64,000 nucleotides of DNA from Cacajao melanocephalus (GCA_963573385.1 CAUYLG010026864.1:1-64000); one strand, 5' to 3'. Counted from the stretch's first letter, positions 1-11,996 are shown. Translations and numbers: made by a program. The notes: generated by a model not told the origin, from the letters alone.

Positions 1-1
1 A

Positions 2-691
2 TGCACAGGTTTTAACAGTCGAATTGATCAAGCAGAAGAAAGGATATCAGAGGTCGAAGACCAACTTAATGAAATGAAACGAGAAGATAAGATTAGAGAA
101 AAAAGAGAGAAAAGGAATGAGCAAAGTCTCCAAGAAATATGGGACTATGTGAAAAGACCTAATTTACGTTTGATAGGTGTACCTGAAAGCCATGAAGAGA
201 ATGAATCCAAGCTGGAAAATATTCTTCAGGATATTATTCAGGAAAACGTTCCTAATCTAGTAAGGCAGGATAATACTCAACTCCAGGTAATACAGAGAAC
301 ACCACAAAGATATTCTTCAAGTAGAGCAGCCCCAAGACACATAATCATTAGATTAGCTAGGGTTGAAATAAATGAGAAGATTCTAAAGGCAGCTAGAGAG
401 AAAGGTCAGGTTACCCATAAGGGGAAGCCTATCAGACTCACAGCAGATCTCTCAGCAGAAACCCTACAAACTAGAAGAGAGTGGGGGTCAATGTTCAATA
501 TCCTCAAAGAAAAGAATTTTCAAACCAGAATCTCATATCCAGCCAAACTAATCTTTATAAGTGTAGGAAAAATAAAATCTTTCACGAACAAACAAGTACT
601 CAGAGATTACATTACCACCAGGCCTGCATCACAAGAGCTTCCGAAAGAAGCACTACATACAGAAAAGAGCAACCAGTATCAGTCACCCTAA
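2..691 (+). pseudogene. LINE-1 ORF1 fragment (L1 ORF1p, 5' end outside window)
   Basis: This is the reading frame of L1 ORF1p, the RNA-binding trimeric chaperone that coats L1 RNA in the cytoplasm. The frame is open from the window edge (nt 2) for 229 codons, with the first internal Met at nt 74. Visible in order: end of the coiled coil (RIDQAEERISEVEDQLNEMK, about residues 7-25), the RRM-like domain with NLRLIGVPES and PRHIIIRLARV, and the C-terminal domain with GKPIRLTADLSAETLQ and EWGSMFNILKEKNFQ. The C-terminus stops a few residues earlier than usual, after an altered tail. The start of ORF1 lies upstream of the window. The sequence differs from young L1PA at many sites, so an older L1PB/early L1PA age is inferred. 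The following ORF2 is dead, so this is a fossil and not a host gene. Confidence 0.93.
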
Positions 692-1290
692 AAACTTACC
701 AAAAGGTAAAGAGTATCACCATAATAAGTCAAAACCTATCAGCACGCTGTATCTAGATCTATTTTACATGCAAGGACACACAAAGATTCAAAACAAAGCG
801 ATGTAGGAAGATTCACCAATCAAATCGAGAGCAAAAAAAAAAAAAAAAAAAAAACAGGAGTTGTAATTTTCGTCTCTGACAAAACAGACTTTAATAGTAA
901 TAAAGACTAAAAGAAACAAAGGAGGACATTACATAATGGTAAAAGGATCAATGTAACAAGAAGAGCTAATGATCATAAACATACATGCACCCAATGCAAT
1001 AGCACCCAGATACATAAGACAAGTTCTTAATGACTTATAAAGAGACTTGGACTCCCGCATAATAACAGCGGGAGACTTTAACACCACATTGTTAATATTA
1101 GACTGATCAACGAGATAGAAAATTAACAAGGACATTTATAATTTGAATTCATACCTGGAACAAGTAAACTCAATAAATATTTATAGAATTCTCCACTCCA
1201 AATACATAAAACATACATTTTTCTCAGTATTATATTACACCTATACTAAAAGTGACCATATGATTGGAAGTAAATCGCTCTTCAGCAACT
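692..1290 (+). pseudogene. LINE-1 ORF2 endonuclease remnant
   Basis: Continuation of the same L1: a short inter-ORF stretch, then a damaged N-terminal endonuclease domain of ORF2. The start of ORF2 is deleted or unrecognisable, and the usual QET catalytic stretch (near 745-760) is replaced by a stop and unrelated codons. An A tract of about 21 bases interrupts the frame at 833-853. Further on the GDFNT motif (around 1070-1083, 'gggagactttaacacc') and the SDH motif (around 1252-1260, 'agtgaccat') are still readable. L1 similarity ends near 1290, so reverse transcriptase and 3' UTR are absent. Non-functional. Confidence 0.85.
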
Positions 1291-1419
1291 GCATAGCATT
1301 TCACAGATTCTAATGAGATAATGGTTGGCTGTTTGTTTGTTATTTTCTTCCCTTATTCCTTCCTGTCTCCGTTGTTAAGCACAATTATTGGCATAAAAGC
1401 AGTTTTCGATACTTAATAT

Positions 1420-1500
1420 TAGATTGCATTCCAACCTGGGCAATAGAGAAAGATTCCTGTTCTCTCTCCCCTTTTCTCTTCCTCTTTCTTTCTTTCCTTC

Positions 1501-1531
<31 letters not shown>
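1420..1531 (+). mobile_element. Alu 3'-end scrap followed by pyrimidine tract and A28
   Basis: A 35-40 bp match to the Alu right-arm end ('gcattccaacctgggcaa') is followed by a C/T-rich tract (about 1458-1502) and an uninterrupted run of 28 A (1504-1531). The body of the Alu is missing. The pyrimidine tract on the same strand as the A-tail is unusual and suggests secondary microsatellite growth. Confidence 0.45.
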
Positions 1532-1532
<1 letters not shown>

Positions 1533-3237
1533 ACCAAACCAGTAAAAAAGACCTGGTAAGTTTCTGATGATTGGGGAAGCTCAAATCTCTTGATGTAATT
1601 CAGCATCATCTCTAGCTAATATTTGCATTTAAATGTTTACGATGTCACTTAGTATGAGATAATTAAGTTGTAAGATAGCATAGAAATTTTATTTATCTAT
1701 TATGTTTATTTTTTTTTCTACTTTTCTTTGGTGCATTTTCTTGCACTACAACTTCAGACAGGCTCCTGCTGAGAAATGAAGGTAGACATAGCAGTCGATC
1801 ATGTTTTTGACAGACTTAAACTTGATGACCCATGCACAATATACTTACCTACTGCCTTTTTGCAACATCTTGACAAGGTCATCATGCATTAAAAGGAAAC
1901 ATTCAGACTGTAACACCCTAATGCTCACTTTTCTCATAGAAAATGTGCAAAAGGTATAATTTTAACACATCACCATCATTTCTGACTACATAGTAGGCAG
2001 TTTTGTTCATTGTAAGTCAACTTCTTGCTTGTTAATACATCAATCAGAAAGTAAAGTGTTCCAAGTAATAGCCAGCTACAACTTTGAAAGATGCATTTGT
2101 TGACCTCTGAGTATCATTGTGGCTTGGAACTAAACCAGGTGTTTTCAAGTGTGTTTTGCAGTGGAACCCTTTCATTAAGCACAGATTGAAAATGGTGTTG
2201 TTATGTACATAAACATATAGCTCCAGGGCTTGGAGGCCAGCCAGCTTTTTCCTCCTTCCACCTTAATCACAACTAAGACTTTAATCTCAGAAGACCCCAA
2301 GGATGCTATAGAGGACAATTGGGAAAACCTCTTATTTATTGTCAAATTTTAGAGAGTATCAGGGTACTATAATTGCTATGTGTGTAACCCTACAAAGACA
2401 TGTTTTGAACATCTATTTCAGCACCTAATACTGTATGGACTACCTTACACATGCATATTGTCTACCTTCCTGTATTTTAATTTGGAATTGTGTGCTTTTG
2501 TTCTCTTTCTATATATCACTCTCCACATTACCTGAATGTAAGTTTGGCACAGTTGCATTGGATTGAACAGAGCAAACTAATAAATATTACTTTAACATGG
2601 TTATAAAATCCATCATAGCAAACAATATTTCTGCATTAGTATTCCAGTTGTAAAATCCTAATACTTACGTGAAAAGAATATGAACCAAAAGCTGTAATTC
2701 CTATACATCAGAATCTTTTCTGATATTTAGTCTTTTTCTTTCTTGGCCTACAAAGTCTGATATCCGACTAGGGGTGCAATTTCCTAAAGGTTATATTTCA
2801 GACAAAGACATCCTGGATAAATGGCATAGGACAGCAAAGAGGGAAATAAGGATGTACTTTAAATCACAGCATAGTACTTATTTTGGATAGAACAGTCTCA
2901 GGCTTGCCTGTTGACAAGTAGAGTAGAGCTTAGAGAATTCACCCTATAGTAACCATTTCTGTTAGTAATACAAAAGGCAATCCAGTCTCACATTCATAGG
3001 AATCTAGGTGTTACTAGGATGTTTCTTTCTTTAGAGTCCATTGATTTGTATTTTCAGATCCTAGACATTTAAGGCAACTAATAGCTGATAATAGTTTTCT
3101 CTTATCTTTTAAAGCCCAAACAAGGAGGTGTTATGTATCATATTCTAATGTGTCCTTCCTAATATATAAATGTTTCAGTTCTCCGAAGTACACATATACA
3201 TATAGAAAGAATGTATACAAATAATATGCATATTTTT
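1532..3237. other. Unique AT-rich DNA, no feature recognised
   Basis: No open frame, RNA gene or interspersed repeat that I can name. Base composition is ordinary for the window. Confidence 0.5.
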
Positions 3238-3325
3238 ACTCCCACATTTTAAAAGTGTGGGAATATATATATACACACACACATATGCATACATTCATAC
3301 ATATGTACATACATTTTACAGTACA
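3238..3325. repeat. Imperfect TA/CA/CATA microsatellite
   Basis: Alternating purine-pyrimidine stretch (tatatata, cacacaca, then cata/tacat units). Interrupted, so probably only mildly length-variable. Confidence 0.75.
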
Positions 3326-4072
3326 GTATTATATAATTAGGCTGATAAGTCCAATACACTCTGAGAAAACTGTGAGTTTGTTAACTTGTAAATTTAATCC
3401 CCTAACATGCTAATGAAAGAAAAATCCTGCAATTTATAAATGCATAGACAGATTATAAATGTTTATATAAAAGTGTATCCTTAAAAACATCTGCATAAAA
3501 AAGGAAATAAAATACTTCACAATCAATTATAACACTTTTACTAATGCTTTGCATTCCATCATTCCTCTTGAAAAGCTATTTAGCTCCAACAGAGATATGC
3601 TAACCAACACGATGAAGAATCAAAATTGAATTTATGTGACTTATACTGGTTCATCAGTTCCTGTAATTAACATTTATGAAGCACAGACAGTTTCCAAAAT
3701 TTTGCATAGAACATGAAGAAGATAAGCATACTCCCCATTGGGATTCCGATTTAAAAGCTTGCTCAAGGAAACTTAATATTGGCCACTGTTAAATGAATGG
3801 AGGAATAAAAGAATGCTAGAGCTGAAGGATTTGGCTCCAAAGTTATTTATATTACATAGGCTAGTGACAGGTCTTTAATTGCATCCCTGTGAACCATGAT
3901 TCAATGTGTAAAATCAAACAGTGGATTGACATTAAAGACCGACCACATTGGTTTCATTTTAGATATTCTGTATGTGTACTTTATATTTTGGCTTCAAACT
4001 GTTGACAAACATAGAAAAACATTTTTTAACTCACTAAGCAATTACTCTGTGACTTGAAAAATCTATTTCTTA
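3326..4072. other. Unique AT-rich DNA, no feature recognised
   Basis: Nothing identifiable apart from short A/T-rich runs. Confidence 0.45.
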
Positions 4073-4102
4073 AACACACACACGCACACACACACACACA
4101 CA
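4073..4102. repeat. (CA)n microsatellite
   Basis: About 15 CA units with one CG interruption ('cacacacgcacaca'). Confidence 0.9.
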
Positions 4103-4234
4103 TAATCTAAGACATTTGGTCATTATCGAAAGACAAGTCTTACAAATTTGTAAATTGTGGGGTTGATAAACCCCATTGTGTTCACATTACAACACCTCAT
4201 TCAAATTTGTATCTTCACAATTCAATGATTCTGA

Positions 4235-4375
4235 AAACCCAAGTATTCTTATTACCAGTTTTAGATGAGAAAACTGAATCTGAGAATAAAGCACCAAAGG
4301 TCAATAGCATAATTCGGATTTGACCTAGTTTATTTCATTTATTTCACAGGCTAAGAACAGTGTATTCTCTTTCAT
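4235..4375 (-). mobile_element. MIR SINE fragment
   Basis: The plus strand reads like the reverse complement of the MIR core: 'gatgagaaaactgaatctga' followed by a match to 'gcacccaaggtca...agct', a diverged form of the widely recognised MIR string about a dinner-plate-sized core. Old mammalian tRNA-derived SINE, strongly diverged. Confidence 0.6.
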
Positions 4376-5675
4376 AATATTAGCCAATTGCAGGAAAAGT
4401 GCATATTCAGCTTGAAAAATTTTATGTGTTCTTATTTCTATGCCTTTATCACATGGTAGTTTTAAAGCATTCATTTCACAAAATGGCCAGACAAAATTGA
4501 AGACTGGTTTGCTTCCAGGTCACTGCTCTGGTTTGGCTCTCACTGGTCCTGAAAAAGTATAAGCCAAGAACAGCTAAGCCTAAAGGAGCATTCAGAGAAT
4601 CATTGTCATCACAACAGGGCTAATAACGATCAGAGCTGTCAAGAGGAAATACAACAGTGATGATATAGGTACTGAAGCACTCAATAGTTTTGTTGAGTCT
4701 TGAAAGTTATGCGTAAAATGCTGTTATCACAGTGTTGTACCACTGAGAAAGGAGGGTATGTTTAATCATCTCCTGGCAACTCTTTGCTTGTTTCCTCTTT
4801 GTCAGTGTCATACTTGCCTAGTCTTTTAAAGATTTCAGCTGCAAATATGAAAAAAAGAAACACACAATTAAAAAAATATAAAAGCCTGCAATTTTACGAG
4901 GACTGAATTTCTAATAGAATGACATTATAATAGTTAAGTTGCAAGCAATAGTAACAGTTGAAATTAACCAATAAGCCTGACAGCACATACAGCAATCTTT
5001 AAGTATGAGTAAATTCCCTGCTAGCTGTCATCCAGGCACAGAGAAACTGCCTTGCTAATGCTATTTCTGAACTTAATTCAATATTTTATAAAACTATGTC
5101 TCTCAAAATGACAGCAAGCAATAAGAAGCTGCATAATGTTTTACTTCCACAATTTAAATGGAACATTTTTAAATGATGAAAAAAAATTCCCTGACTCAAA
5201 TAAATGATATAAACCAGTAGTTTTAATTGCCTTTGGCTGAATATAAAATGAAAACCTATAAAACATTATTATATGGTCAACATGTATAATGATAAGCTCA
5301 AGAAATTCAGTGTCATTTACATATACTTTTAAGAAAGAATGTGAAAGTCTTTGAACACAGTTATGATTCTGATTCAAACAGAATTTTCTTTGGACAGTAA
5401 AATGTCAGATAGAAAAGGCCAGGGTATGCTAGTAATAGTTATTGCAACATAGGCACTTATAATCCTATGAAGATTCAGTTACCCATGCTTGGAAAAAGGG
5501 TTATAAAAGTATATGCAGTATGGAATATAGAGAAAAGCCTCCTATGACACTAGATTTGTTCCATATTCAAATGAGCACAAAAGAATATCCTTGCAGGAGG
5601 CTCTATGTTAAGAAGATGTATAGAATTATATAATTAAAGGTATTATTGCAGTCTATTTGATTGAATCCCTTATTA
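4376..5675. other. Unique AT-rich DNA, no feature recognised
   Basis: An antisense open frame of 78 codons at 5141-5377 has no recognisable protein features and composition like its surroundings, so it is not called. Confidence 0.45.
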
Positions 5676-6098
5676 TGTTAGTTCTTTTCTCCTGCTTAGG
5701 ACAAAATATCTGAAGCTGGGTAATTTTTAAACAAAAATGCATTTACTTCTTATAGTTATGAAGACTGAAGAACCCAAGGTCAAGGTGGCACTTATGGTGA
5801 AAATCTTGTCAATGTTGAGAACTCTCTGAGGAGTACCGTGGTAGTGCAGAGCATCACAGGGTGAGGAGGCTGAACATGCTCACATATTAATTCAGGTTTA
5901 ATTTCCTCTTATGAAGCCACTAGTTAACACTTCCATGATAACCCATCAATCCAAGAATCTATGAATTAATTAATATAATCATAAGGGAGAGCCTTCATGA
6001 TCCAATTACTTCTTAGAGGCCTCACCTCTTAATATTGCCACACTGAGGGTTTAGTTTCAACATGAGATTTGGAAGGGACAAATATTCAAACCATAACA
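5676..6098 (-). mobile_element. ERVL-MaLR LTR (MST/MLT1 group)
   Basis: Starts TGTTAG and ends CCATAACA. The plus strand has the inverted layout of MaLR LTRs: 'gaagctgggtaatttttaaa' near the left, 'gataacccatcaatcca' in the middle and 'acatgagatttggaaggga' close to the right end. It is a solo LTR with no internal region. I could not find a matching 5-bp TSD. The exact subfamily is not assigned. Confidence 0.65.
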
Positions 6099-6120
6099 CC
6101 CATTTAAAAGTAAGAAAACC

Positions 6121-6283
6121 AGGCCGGTTGCAGTGGCTCACATATGTAATCCTAGCACTTTGGGAGGCCAAGGTGGGCAGATCACGAGGTCAGGAGATCA
6201 AGATCACACTGGCCAACATGATGAAACCCCATCTCTACTAAAAATACAAAAATTATCTGGCTTGGTGGTGGGCACCTGTAGAG
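6121..6283 (+). mobile_element. Alu left monomer, 3'-truncated
   Basis: Good match to the Alu left arm from 'ggccggttgcagtggctca' through 'ctactaaaaatacaaaaatt' and the first bases of the right arm, then an abrupt stop at 'gggcacctgtag'. There is no A-tail, so the 3' half was lost after insertion or the copy was made from a broken template. Confidence 0.9.
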
Positions 6284-6355
6284 GCACTAAAATATAATGG
6301 TATTCATTTAGCAAATGTTTAAGATGACTTAAATGAAATTATTAAATTAATTAAT

Positions 6356-6688
6356 TGTCTTAGTCCGTTTGTGCTTCTATAACAAAATACCCAATATTGG
6401 GTGATTTATAAAAAGCAGAAACTTATGTTCTCACACTTCTGGAGGCTGGGAAGTCCAGGATCAAGTTGTCCACATTTGGTGGGATGAGATCTTCTTGCTG
6501 TATCCTTACATGGCTGAAGATGGAAGGTGAAGCTGAAAGCTTCATGATGCTTCCTTTATAAGGGCCCTAATCCCATTAATGATGAAAGAGCGGTTATAGT
6601 AGAATCCAGTTTTAAAGGCCCTACCTCTTAATACAATCACATTGACAATACCCAAATTTTGAAGGTGTCACAAATATTCAATTTAGCA
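6356..6688 (-). mobile_element. ERVL-MaLR LTR (MLT1-like)
   Basis: Begins 'tgtcttagtccgtttgtgct', the inverted 3' end of an MLT1-type LTR, continues with 'ttctggaggctgggaagtcc' and 'ataagggccctaatcccatt', and ends near 'caatttagca'. Solo LTR, internally shortened relative to the family. Confidence 0.7.
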
Positions 6689-6842
6689 TTGAGGACTAAC
6701 TTTAAAAGTATTGTGTAGAGGTTACAAAGCTAATAACTGAACATAGAAAGAATAATTGTATTGCAAATGTGTTAATTTGTGTTCTCTTTAAGCTTAATTT
6801 TACTTGTATTTTTCTTATACTAAACATAACTCGTTGCTGCAG

Positions 6843-6946
6843 GATTTTTTAAAATTATACTTTAAGTTCTGGGGTACATGTGCAGATTGTGCAGGATTGT
6901 TACATAGGTATACACATGCCATGGTGGTTTGCTGCATCCCTTGCTA
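6843..6946 (-). mobile_element. LINE-1 3' UTR tail fragment
   Basis: Inverted last 100 bp of an L1: 'attatactttaagttctggg', 'gtacatgtgcag', 'ttacataggtatacacatgc'. Very short 5'-truncated insertion of L1PA/PB type. Confidence 0.85.
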
Positions 6947-7144
6947 CAGTATTTTAAATCACAATATGCCTAGGTAAGAGATGGCAATCAAATTATAAGA
7001 TTTCAACTCCATTTTTCCACACAAGAAGTTTAATATTATTAATTTACAAAAGGGAATCATTTATTAATATATGTAACTTTTTCTAAATTTAACTTTATTT
7101 TTACAAATTTTCATATTTATACTCATCCTCCATTCAGGTAGAGA

Positions 7145-7400
7145 CTGCCATATATATATATTAATATTTATATCTATCTATTTATATCTATATATATTTA
7201 TATCTATTTCTATGTATATTCTTCTTTTGACTTATCTGTTAAAACTCTAATAATTTACTCTATATATCTATATAGACATATATACATTATGCTATAAATT
7301 CATTATATATATTATATATGATTATTTTATATTATTATATATTATGTTTGTATACAGTTATATATGTGTGTGTGTATATATATATAGAGAGAGAGAGTAA
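7145..7400. repeat. TA/TATC low-complexity and microsatellite cluster
   Basis: Two blocks of (TA)n, TATC and TATT units, ending in (TG)n, (TA)n and GAGAGAGAGA at 7365-7397. Likely to be length-variable and prone to assembly error. Confidence 0.8.
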
Positions 7401-7726
7401 ACCCTTATATTCTCAGCAGATAAATCAGGAGTAGGAAATAACCGTTCATAGAAATATTGTCACTCACTGTTGTGACGACCAGTTCCACAAAGGCTCCTAT
7501 TGACTTCATGAAGGTGTAATCTGACAGTCTCACTCCTTACCCATGCTGCATACTGCTTGTGTCTTGCTCAGTTTCCCTTATGCTGCAACATGAAATGCCT
7601 GTAGAGATTATCTCTGTACTCATAAATGCATATTCCTCACATATGCATAACCCGTAATTGTTGCAGAGTGAATGACCTCTAAGTTACTCTTGAACAATGG
7701 GAGCCTAGATTCAACAAATAATGCTT

Positions 7727-7727
<1 letters not shown>
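7401..7727. other. Unique DNA, no feature recognised
   Basis: No recognisable repeat or gene. Confidence 0.4.

Positions 7728-7758
<31 letters not shown>
7728..7758. repeat. Homopolymer T tract (about 29-31)
   Basis: Uninterrupted T run with no recognisable retroposon body to its right ('gccctgggtagaaaatc'). Confidence 0.9.
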
Positions 7759-7760
<2 letters not shown>

Positions 7761-8369
7761 CCTGGGTAGAAAATCTAAAGGCACATTTAAGAATTTTTCT
7801 ATTGGTTTCACAGGATCAGGTATCAGGTGCATGTGGCAGTAGATAACTTTATAGCACACCTTCCTATGACTCTCTCCCTTGTATAACTCACTTCCCTTAG
7901 TTCATTTCACCACATTTCCCACTTTGTCCCTTATACCTGATGCTTGAGATCACATAGAAAATATACTACCTGCAAGAATACCATTGCCTAATGCTCTGAT
8001 TTCGGGAAAACTGAGATTAAACTTAGACATGTGTTTTTTTTTTTAATGTAACTAATTTTACTCAGTATAGTTATGGATAAGACCAATCTAAAAGCCCATA
8101 ATTCAAATGTGAGCTCCAGCAAAATTATAATTTTATACTTTCTGTATGCCATGGATCTTTGCAATTGTTCATGAAAAGTTGAAATGGCAAATATTTCTGA
8201 CACTAACACTAGGTTAATTGAAGAATGTTTAAGGGGTGATTCAGGCACAAATAATTATCTAAATGCCTGGTAGAACTGCAACAAGCTTTTAGTTAATTGA
8301 TTTTTAATTGAAATGTGTTGCAGATGATGGGAAAAGTACTGTTGATATTCATAGCTACCTATAGATATT
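7759..8369. other. Unique DNA, no feature recognised
   Basis: An antisense 86-codon frame at 7988-8248 shows no known domain and is not called. Confidence 0.4.
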
Positions 8370-8800
8370 CGGAAGTATTATCACTAACATTGTCTTATTT
8401 GATCTTAATAACAACCCTATAATAGTAGGGTTGTTGTTTTGTTTTGTTTGAGATGGAGTCTCACTCCATCGCCCAGGCTGGAGTTCAGTAGCGTGATCTC
8501 AGTTCATTGCAACCTCCACCTCCTGGGTTCAAGTGATTATCCTGTGTCAGCCTCCTGAGTAGCTGTGATTTTAGGTGTCTGCCACCACACCCAGCTAATT
8601 TTTTTGTATTTTTTAGTAGAGATGGGGTTTCACCATGTTGGCCAGGCTGGTCTTGAACTCCTGATTTCAGGTAATCCACCTGCCTTGGTCTACCAAAGTG
8701 CTGGAATTACAGGTGTGAGCCCCTGCACCTGGCCAATAATTATAGTTTTAAAGCAGGGAGAACTGTAGCTTGGAGCTTATATTGTCTCACTAAGATATAT
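8370..8800 (-). mobile_element. MIR SINE split by an Alu
   Basis: The left part, 'cttaataacaaccctataat', matches the inverted MIR 3' region (cctcacaacaaccctatgag in the family). Right of the Alu, 'agttttaaagcagggagaac' plausibly continues as the inverted 'acagatgaggaaactgaggc' part. The Alu is thus nested in an older MIR. Confidence 0.45.
8428..8734 (-). mobile_element. Full-length Alu
   Basis: Starts with an inverted, decayed A-tail (ttgttttgttttgtttgagatgg), includes 'tcgcccaggctggag', 'gcaacctccacctcctgggt' and the T-rich linker, and ends at the inverted Alu start 'gcacctggcc'. Both arms are present (about 305 bp), divergence suggesting AluS/AluJ age. Several antisense and sense open frames across it are Alu-derived and not genes. 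Confidence 0.95.
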
Positions 8801-9879
8801 CTTGAACAATGTACCATTAAAAATTGACTTCAAATTCTATTCCTTGTGTTGGAATCCTCTCAAACTGTGTTTGCCATCGACTTAACTCTGTAGTATTGTC
8901 AGGAAAACTTTTGTGGACCAAATGAAGCCACCAGTCAATAGTGGTCATTTGACAATTTATAGTTATATATGTACACCATCATGAAGATATATACTATGTG
9001 TGAGTACACATATCAGTAGATACAGCATTAAATACATGTACCCTAAATGCAGTATGCTTTTACTGAAAATATTTTGAACTTTATGTGAAATTGAGTTTTA
9101 TAGAATTAGGGCTAAAATGAGCTGCTCTTAAGTAGTAGGTCACATGGCAAACTCTAATATAGAATTTATTTATATGTTCTCATTCAGCAGTGGTACACAT
9201 TGGATAACAAACCCTAGAGAATACGTAAGACTTTATCTGACCCTTGCCGCTCTCCCTGCAAGCTTTCTCATCCCATTGTGTATGAATACTTGACTCTTCT
9301 TTATGACAATGAAATAAAGCACTGCTATCCTGATACTTCAAATCCTGTTCAGAGAGAATTCCAATTAAGAAGAAAAAATAAGAACTTATTGGGAATGGGA
9401 AAGAATATGAGTTTACTTCACCAAGATTTTTGAGATTTAAGGCGTGATTTCCTTAGGTGTATTTGGATTCTTAGAAGGTGATGTTTACGATTATTGAGAT
9501 ACACAATATCTGTATCTCTCTAGTTTGGCTGCATTTATAATGAATGACCTAGCAGTTACTGGTTAGAGCAGCAGGTAAAGGTAAACCAGGGAGATGCTGA
9601 ACTGCTTTTATTCTCCACTCTTGCAGTTTGAAAATGCAAATGTTACCTTGAGGGAAATGCACAGAAATCTAATTTAAAGATATTTAAAAGATACCCTTTG
9701 GCAATTTAGCAGTTGTAAATGCCAAGTGCACTTAATTATATTCTCTCTGCTACTTAAATCTATTCTTGGGAAAAAAATAATCTTTTTAGTACTCAGGACA
9801 TTTTCTGACAAAGCAGATAAATATTCGGCTGACAAGATATAATACATAAAGAGAACTATTACCTATTATCTGCACCCAT
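8801..9879. other. Unique AT-rich DNA, no feature recognised
   Basis: No feature I can support. Confidence 0.4.
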
Positions 9880-10420
9880 GTAATTCATTCTCCAGGTTGC
9901 CCCAAGAGAATCTTTCTAAAATGCCAGCATCATCATTTCATTAATGTTCTTTAATTATTTAACATAGTACAGATGCAAATTAGAGATCATCTCATGGAAT
10001 ATGTCTCCTCCAAAATGTGGTTAGTGACTGGAGTTACATGATAAAAATTCTGAGGCCAAAGACAGGATAAACAGAAGAAAATTTGCCACTTGTTTCATGA
10101 AATCTGTTATACAGAATGAAGCAGAAAGTCCCAATATCATTTAAAAGCGGTTGGCCTCTTTGTCAAAACTTTCAGCCTGAGCTCTTCCTTCCACTGTCCC
10201 ACAGCCAAGTGAATCCATTCACAGTTCTTGAATGACCTATTCCATTCCTTACCTCTGAGCTTTTGCTCAGCTTCTTCATTGTGCTTGGAATGTTCATGTC
10301 CTATATAAATCAGGTTGGCCAGCTCCTTTGTGTCTTGGAAGACTGAACTTAATTGTCTCTTCTACTATGAAGACTTTCCTCATTTTTTTCAAGCACAGGC
10401 AATTACTGCCTCATTGGTGG
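9880..10420 (+). mobile_element. L2 LINE 3' region, first part
   Basis: Diverged L2-type 3' sequence: 'gaatctttctaaaatgccag' (family: gtgatctttctaaaacgcaa) and, from about 10180, the typical 'ctcttccttccactgtccca' and 'gaagactttcctcatttttt' stretches. It continues after the tandem repeat block below. Ancient CR1-clade LINE. Confidence 0.55.
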
Positions 10421-10422
10421 CT

Positions 10423-10502
10423 GTGTTAAACTTAGCAAGTGTTAAACTTAGCAAGTGTTAAACTTATTTAGTAAATGTTGAACTTAGTAAGTGTTAGACT
10501 TA
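10423..10502. repeat. 16-bp minisatellite inside L2
   Basis: Two perfect tandem copies of gtgttaaacttagcaa (10423-10438 and 10439-10454) followed by three diverged units (gtgttaaacttatttagtaa, gttgaacttagtaa, gtgttagacttactta). Units are adjacent with no spacers. Confidence 0.9.
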
Positions 10503-10574
10503 CTTACTTTAGTCATACACTCATTAATTTAGCCTTTTTACTCAACAACTATTACATCAATAAATGTAGCAAAA

Positions 10575-10677
10575 ACATACACACACAGATATATATATAC
10601 ACATATATACACATAGATATATACACATATATATACTATAGTACACATATATATGTACTATACATATATGTATAATC
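10575..10677. repeat. TA/CA/GATA compound microsatellite
   Basis: Interleaved (CA)n, (TA)n and cacatatatac units. Contains several self-complementary ATATAT/GTACTATA segments able to form hairpins. Confidence 0.85.
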
Positions 10678-10789
10678 TGTGCAAGGAATTGTATGTATAA
10701 TTGTGAAGGATATAGAACTTTTAACTGCTTGTATGATGATTTTCATTTAGTCTTGTATACCTTAGGGCTTCTGCTAAATATTTTAACTA

Positions 10790-10925
10790 TACTGCAATTA
10801 TTCATGTTTCCTATATTAAACTATAAGCTATTTGGAAGAGCAATTAGAACATATATTTATTTGTAATCCTAGTACTTAGCATAGTTCCAGACATAATATG
10901 GGTGTGTAAAAATGTCTTTAATGGG
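10790..10925 (+). mobile_element. L2 LINE 3' end, second part
   Basis: Matches the L2 terminus: 'attaaactataagctatttg' (family: tagactgtaagctccttgag), then 'ttgtaatcctagtacttagc' (family: ttgtatccccagcgcctagc) and 'atagttccagacataatatg'. Completes the copy begun at 9880. Confidence 0.65.
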
Positions 10926-11996
10926 ATAAAATTGATTTAATAATCTATTTGGATAGTAGCCACTAATTGTATTTATTTTCCTCAAGCCAGTTATCCATGC
11001 CTAGTTGTATACATATATGCTTTTCAATACAGTGGAAGATGTAGACTGGATCATGTGGACAGAGTAGTGAGCAAGGAAGACTACTGTAAGTGACTGGTAA
11101 AATCCAGTATAAATCCCAGGAGTACTCACTGCTAAAGGAAAGCCCAATATCATAGCTCATTATATAAACAAACATGAGTTATTTGTTAGAAGTCCAAATG
11201 AGTTCCCTTAAAATAATACCTTGTAAAACAAAGCAATTATTTTTGAAGATTTTAATAACAAAAAACAAGTAAGTGAGTAGTACCAAAGAATCTAGGAAAC
11301 AATGGTAACATTAATCTAGCAACAATAGTCAAAGTAGAAAATTCAACTCACAGGTTCATATTATTATGAATTGAAAATATAAAATACTTAGATATACCCT
11401 AGAAAGGAAACAGAAGAAAGAAGGTATCAATATAATAAATTTTTTTTCTGCTTGAATCTAAATATATATTCATAGACTAATTTGCAATTCAGTGTAGAAA
11501 AATATTTTTAATATCCTAGCTTGTTCCTTTTTTCCTAGTGGCAAAATATAGAAAATAGACAAATGGCTTTGATTTACACGTGTGTTAGAGTTCCTAAATT
11601 TTATTTTCAAAAAATTATGCAGTGGCTTGAAAAATTAACTGTCTTGTTCCTCATGATCATTGTCTGTATAGGAGATAGACACAATTCATAATTCTTTCTC
11701 TCGTGCACATACACACATACACACTCAATAGTATCGGTTGATCTATTCACAAAGCAAGGTCCTTTAAAACGTATGCTCATAAATGCCTCTATATAGGATC
11801 CAAAGCCTAACACAATTATATTTTTTCCATTTACTGCATTCAATGTACTTAAAGTACCATATAAATAAGCTCAATAAGAATGAATCTGACCAAATTCAAT
11901 CAGGTTATTCAAAACTGTTGACTAATGGATTATTAACTTATAACTTGTTTTCTTACCATTTAATCTTAAAGGTTTAACATTTAAAATTAATTTCAG
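10926..11996. other. Unique AT-rich DNA, no feature recognised
   Basis: Short antisense frames (70 and 78 codons) look random. A brief CA-rich patch lies at about 11705-11724. Confidence 0.4.

Noticed and set aside
5676..6688. Two LTRs on the same strand as a possible provirus
   Set aside because: They differ in sequence and subfamily pattern, and the interval holds only an Alu piece and unique DNA, so they are two independent solo LTRs.
10423..10502. CRISPR-like short repeat array
   Set aside because: Units are directly adjacent without unique spacers and the host is a mammal. It is a minisatellite.
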